DNA of 64,000 nucleotides from Periglandula ipomoeae IasaF13. Taxonomy: Eukaryota > Ascomycota > Sordariomycetes > Hypocreales > Clavicipitaceae. Below, piece by piece: positions 61,967 to 64,000 of the stretch. The stretch spans positions 1 through 64,000 of the forward strand of contig AFRD01000133.1 of the NCBI GenBank assembly GCA_000222875.2. Direction: 5' to 3'. The notes under the pieces were generated by a model, which worked only from the letters and a program-made list of their open reading frames with translations, searched no databases and had not been told where the DNA came from. The stretch's first letter is position 1, and the number at the start of each line of letters is the position of its first letter. Position numbers and translations under genes: made by a program.

Positions 61967-63053
61967 ATGCCTCCTTCAAGGAGAAGACGGCCGGTAAGAC
62001 AAGATGTGTGAACCGTCCGCGAACTCGGTCTAAGTAACGTTCATTTCTAGGTGGAAGATGAGCCGAGACCACGGCAAAGAGCGAATAGAGACCAATCCGA
62101 TCACGAGGCGGCTTATGATTCCGACGAGGGAATGGATGAGGGACAGGCCGGGAGCAGAGCCGATGAGCAACTAGCGAAGAAGCTGGTTCGCTATGCCATA
62201 TCATGCGAATATTCACGGACACCTATCCGACGCGACGGAATAAAAGAACGAGGTAAATCGATTCAAATATGTCATATAGGTGCCTTGAACTAACGAGCTG
62301 CACATAAAGTGCTAGGGAATCAAGGCCGGTCTTTCAGAAAAATATTCGCCCTCGCGCAACAGCAGTTGAAGCATGTATGGGGGATGGAGCTGAGAGAGCT
62401 GCCAGTTAGGGAGAAAATGTCCCTCCAGGAAAAGAGACAAGGTATACAGAGTAAATTGCGGTAATAAGTCACATGGCTAACTGATTGCTGCAGCAATGCG
62501 AACGAATTCACAACCCAAAATTGGCTCGGGAGCTTACATATTAACGTCGACGCTGCCTGAAGCCTACCGAAGCGCATCCATCATTACACCTTCGCGAATA
62601 CCTAGCGCCGATGACGAAGCTACCTACGTTGCGTTCTACACCTTTGTCCTATCTTTGACATGGCTCAACGGCGGCGAATTAAGCGAGCAAAAGTTGAGGC
62701 GGTACCTGCTGCGACTCAATGCAGACCAGAACGTGGCGAGCGAGAAGACAGAGGCAACATTGAAGAAGATGGAAAGGCAAGGATACGTCATCAAAAAGGT
62801 CGAAAGACCTCCCACGGGGCAAGACGGGGACCAGACGATCACCTGGCACGTTGGACCAAGAGCCAAGGAAGAAATTGGGCTTGACGGAGTGATGGGCATG
62901 GTACGAGAGGTCTATGGCGGCTCGGATGACGACTTGGAAAACAAGCTCAAAGCCAGTCTTGGAATCAAAGAGAAGCCCAACCCTAGAGGGAATGAAGATG
63001 AAGTGGAGGCCAGTGGTAGTCGACGGCGGAACGGCAATGGAGACGATGCGTAA
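61967..63053 (+). CDS. nse3: Smc5-Smc6 complex subunit Nse3 (MAGE domain)
   Basis: Four exons (61967-61993, 62051-62252, 62310-62441, 62494-63053) with canonical introns give 306 aa. A basic start (MPPSRRRRP) and an acidic stretch (YDSDEGMDEG) lead into the MAGE winged-helix region: ADEQLAKKLVRYAISCEYSRTPIRRDGI (helices of WH-A), then AYILTSTLPEAYR, FYTFVLSLTWLNGGELSEQKL and RRYLLRLN (WH-B), and KMERQGYVIKK. The C-terminal tail is charged and disordered. Nse3 with Nse1 and Nse4 forms the head-bridging part of Smc5-6 in DNA repair. Exon 1 has only 9 codons. Intact. Confidence 0.87.
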
Positions 63054-63283
63054 TGTTGGGATGGATACCCCGAGGACGTAGCCAGCATCGATGCGTATAG
63101 CATCTATTGATTCGATGAATGACTTCATGAATATAGCCAAAGCGGACAAAACCATGCCTTTGAAATCTCTTTGTCCGTGGGTATTTCCACCGATAAACGC
63201 CAATTGAATGCACCCATATATAAACGCCAATCCAACGCCGTGACAATCTATTTCAGCACACCCGTGATGTTGCTCCATGACGC

Positions 63284-63660
63284 CTAATCCTCTCGTGGCG
63301 GTGGTGGTCCTGCCGGTTGAATCATTTTCTAGTTGACAAAAAATGCATTAGCACTGTATTACTCATCAAGCTTTCAAGTCGTGAAAAACATACTCGGATC
63401 ATCCTGGCGCGAACCTTGACCAAAGGCTCATTCTCGGTGAGGGCAACATAGGCAAGGAGCGGTCGGTGTCCAGCGATGGAGGCATATGTGTCACGCTGCA
63501 CGTTCGTCCGCCATTCCCAGCTCGTGGTATCGGGGTGACCGGTTCCGATGTACTTGGCCTGGAGTCGCTCAAGTTCTTGTTGGGTGCGAAGCTTGTCAGC
63601 CTGTTGCGGTGGTTAGTAGTTGAGGCAGTGGAGGTGACAGGATAGCTTGACACGTACCAT
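63284..63660 (-). CDS. Splicing factor 3B subunit 5 (SF3b10/Ysf3)
   Basis: Three exons: 63660-63658 (ATG only), 63600-63394 and 63328-63284, with introns GTACGT...ACAG and GTATGT...CTAG. The 84-aa product has the conserved SF3b10 core: RLQAKYIGTGHPDTTSWEW, RDTYASIAGH, a TENEP turn, RARMIRKMIQPAGPPP and an acidic end. It is a small U2 snRNP component binding SF3B1. The first coding exon ends exactly after the start codon, so the ATG is easily missed. Intact. Confidence 0.92.
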
Positions 63661-64000
63661 GTTGAGCTGAGACAACCGAGTTTGTCGAGCACGAGGTTAT
63701 GATAGGGTCTGAAGACTCTTGAATATTTATCAGTTGCTTTATGTCGGGAAACGCGAACAAGTAAAAGGTTGATTGTTGTCGCAAAGCAAATGTCTATGGG
63801 AGTTGTTGCGTAGAGATGCAGTGGGGCGAGTCGCTTGAACTTCGGCACTGAAGCAATGTCGTCGACAGCTTCGCAGCTTGAACATGGATCATCCATCATC
63901 AATTGTACATATCACTGCTCCGCTCGCTTTCACAACGGTTTTTTATTATACATTTGCGGCAATTTTCTCCAAAGGGACGCTTGAGTTTCGAGTTCCGTCA
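63661..64000. other. SF3b5 upstream region
   Basis: 5' side of SF3b5 to the window edge; no gene recognised. Confidence 0.4.

Overview
The window is nuclear DNA of a filamentous ascomycete, most likely a sordariomycete and probably hypocrealean. Short GT-AG introns of about 48-125 bp with CTAAC/CTGAC-type branch points, an EF-1alpha gene of typical ascomycete layout, a fungal Unc104 kinesin, TEN1, SLS1, NSE3 and SF3b5 all point that way. I did not run any database search. Exon structures come from reading splice sites and checking phase.

Region A (1-22005) reads as one secondary-metabolite locus of the epipolythiodioxopiperazine (ETP, gliotoxin/sirodesmin) type, in an advanced but uneven state of decay. 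In order it holds: a two-module NRPS (GliP-like, A-T-C-A-T-C, many frame breaks), a PLP C-S lyase (GliI-like, open), a DMATS-type prenyltransferase (broken), a cytochrome P450 (GliC/GliF-like, two stops), a glutathione S-transferase (GliG-like, one stop), an MFS exporter (GliA-like, frameshift), a gamma-glutamyl cyclotransferase (GliK-like, open), a dipeptidase (GliJ-like, open but with one zinc ligand changed), a LaeA-like methyltransferase (open) and a Zn2Cys6 activator (GliZ-like, open). All five sulfurisation steps of ETP biosynthesis (P450, GST, cyclotransferase, dipeptidase, C-S lyase) are represented, plus a prenyltransferase. No thioredoxin-reductase-like (GliT) gene is in the window; the left edge cuts the cluster. 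A TCGGN3CCGA site, the motif reported for ETP promoters, lies upstream of the GST.

Region B (22006-37952) is gene-poor. It holds a degraded hotdog thioesterase, a DUF3669 gene cut by a stop codon, a large uncharacterised five-exon gene (about 1289 codons) with one internal TAA, several TACCTAGGTA palindromes, and a possible glycine-rich exon.

Region C (37953-51178) is housekeeping: an M1 aminopeptidase/leukotriene A4 hydrolase whose second intron starts TT instead of GT, a DUF952 protein, TEN1, the kinesin-3 Unc104 and a secreted DUF5695-like protein.

Region D (51179-64000) has a 5 kb gene-poor stretch with an extreme AT block (54380-54800, RIP-like), then EF-1alpha (with a 2-nt micro-exon), SLS1 (one frameshift), NSE3 and SF3b5 (coding exon 1 is only ATG). 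Damage in several core genes means that real decay and assembly error both have to be considered. Several NRPS frameshifts sit at homopolymers, but the in-frame stops do not.
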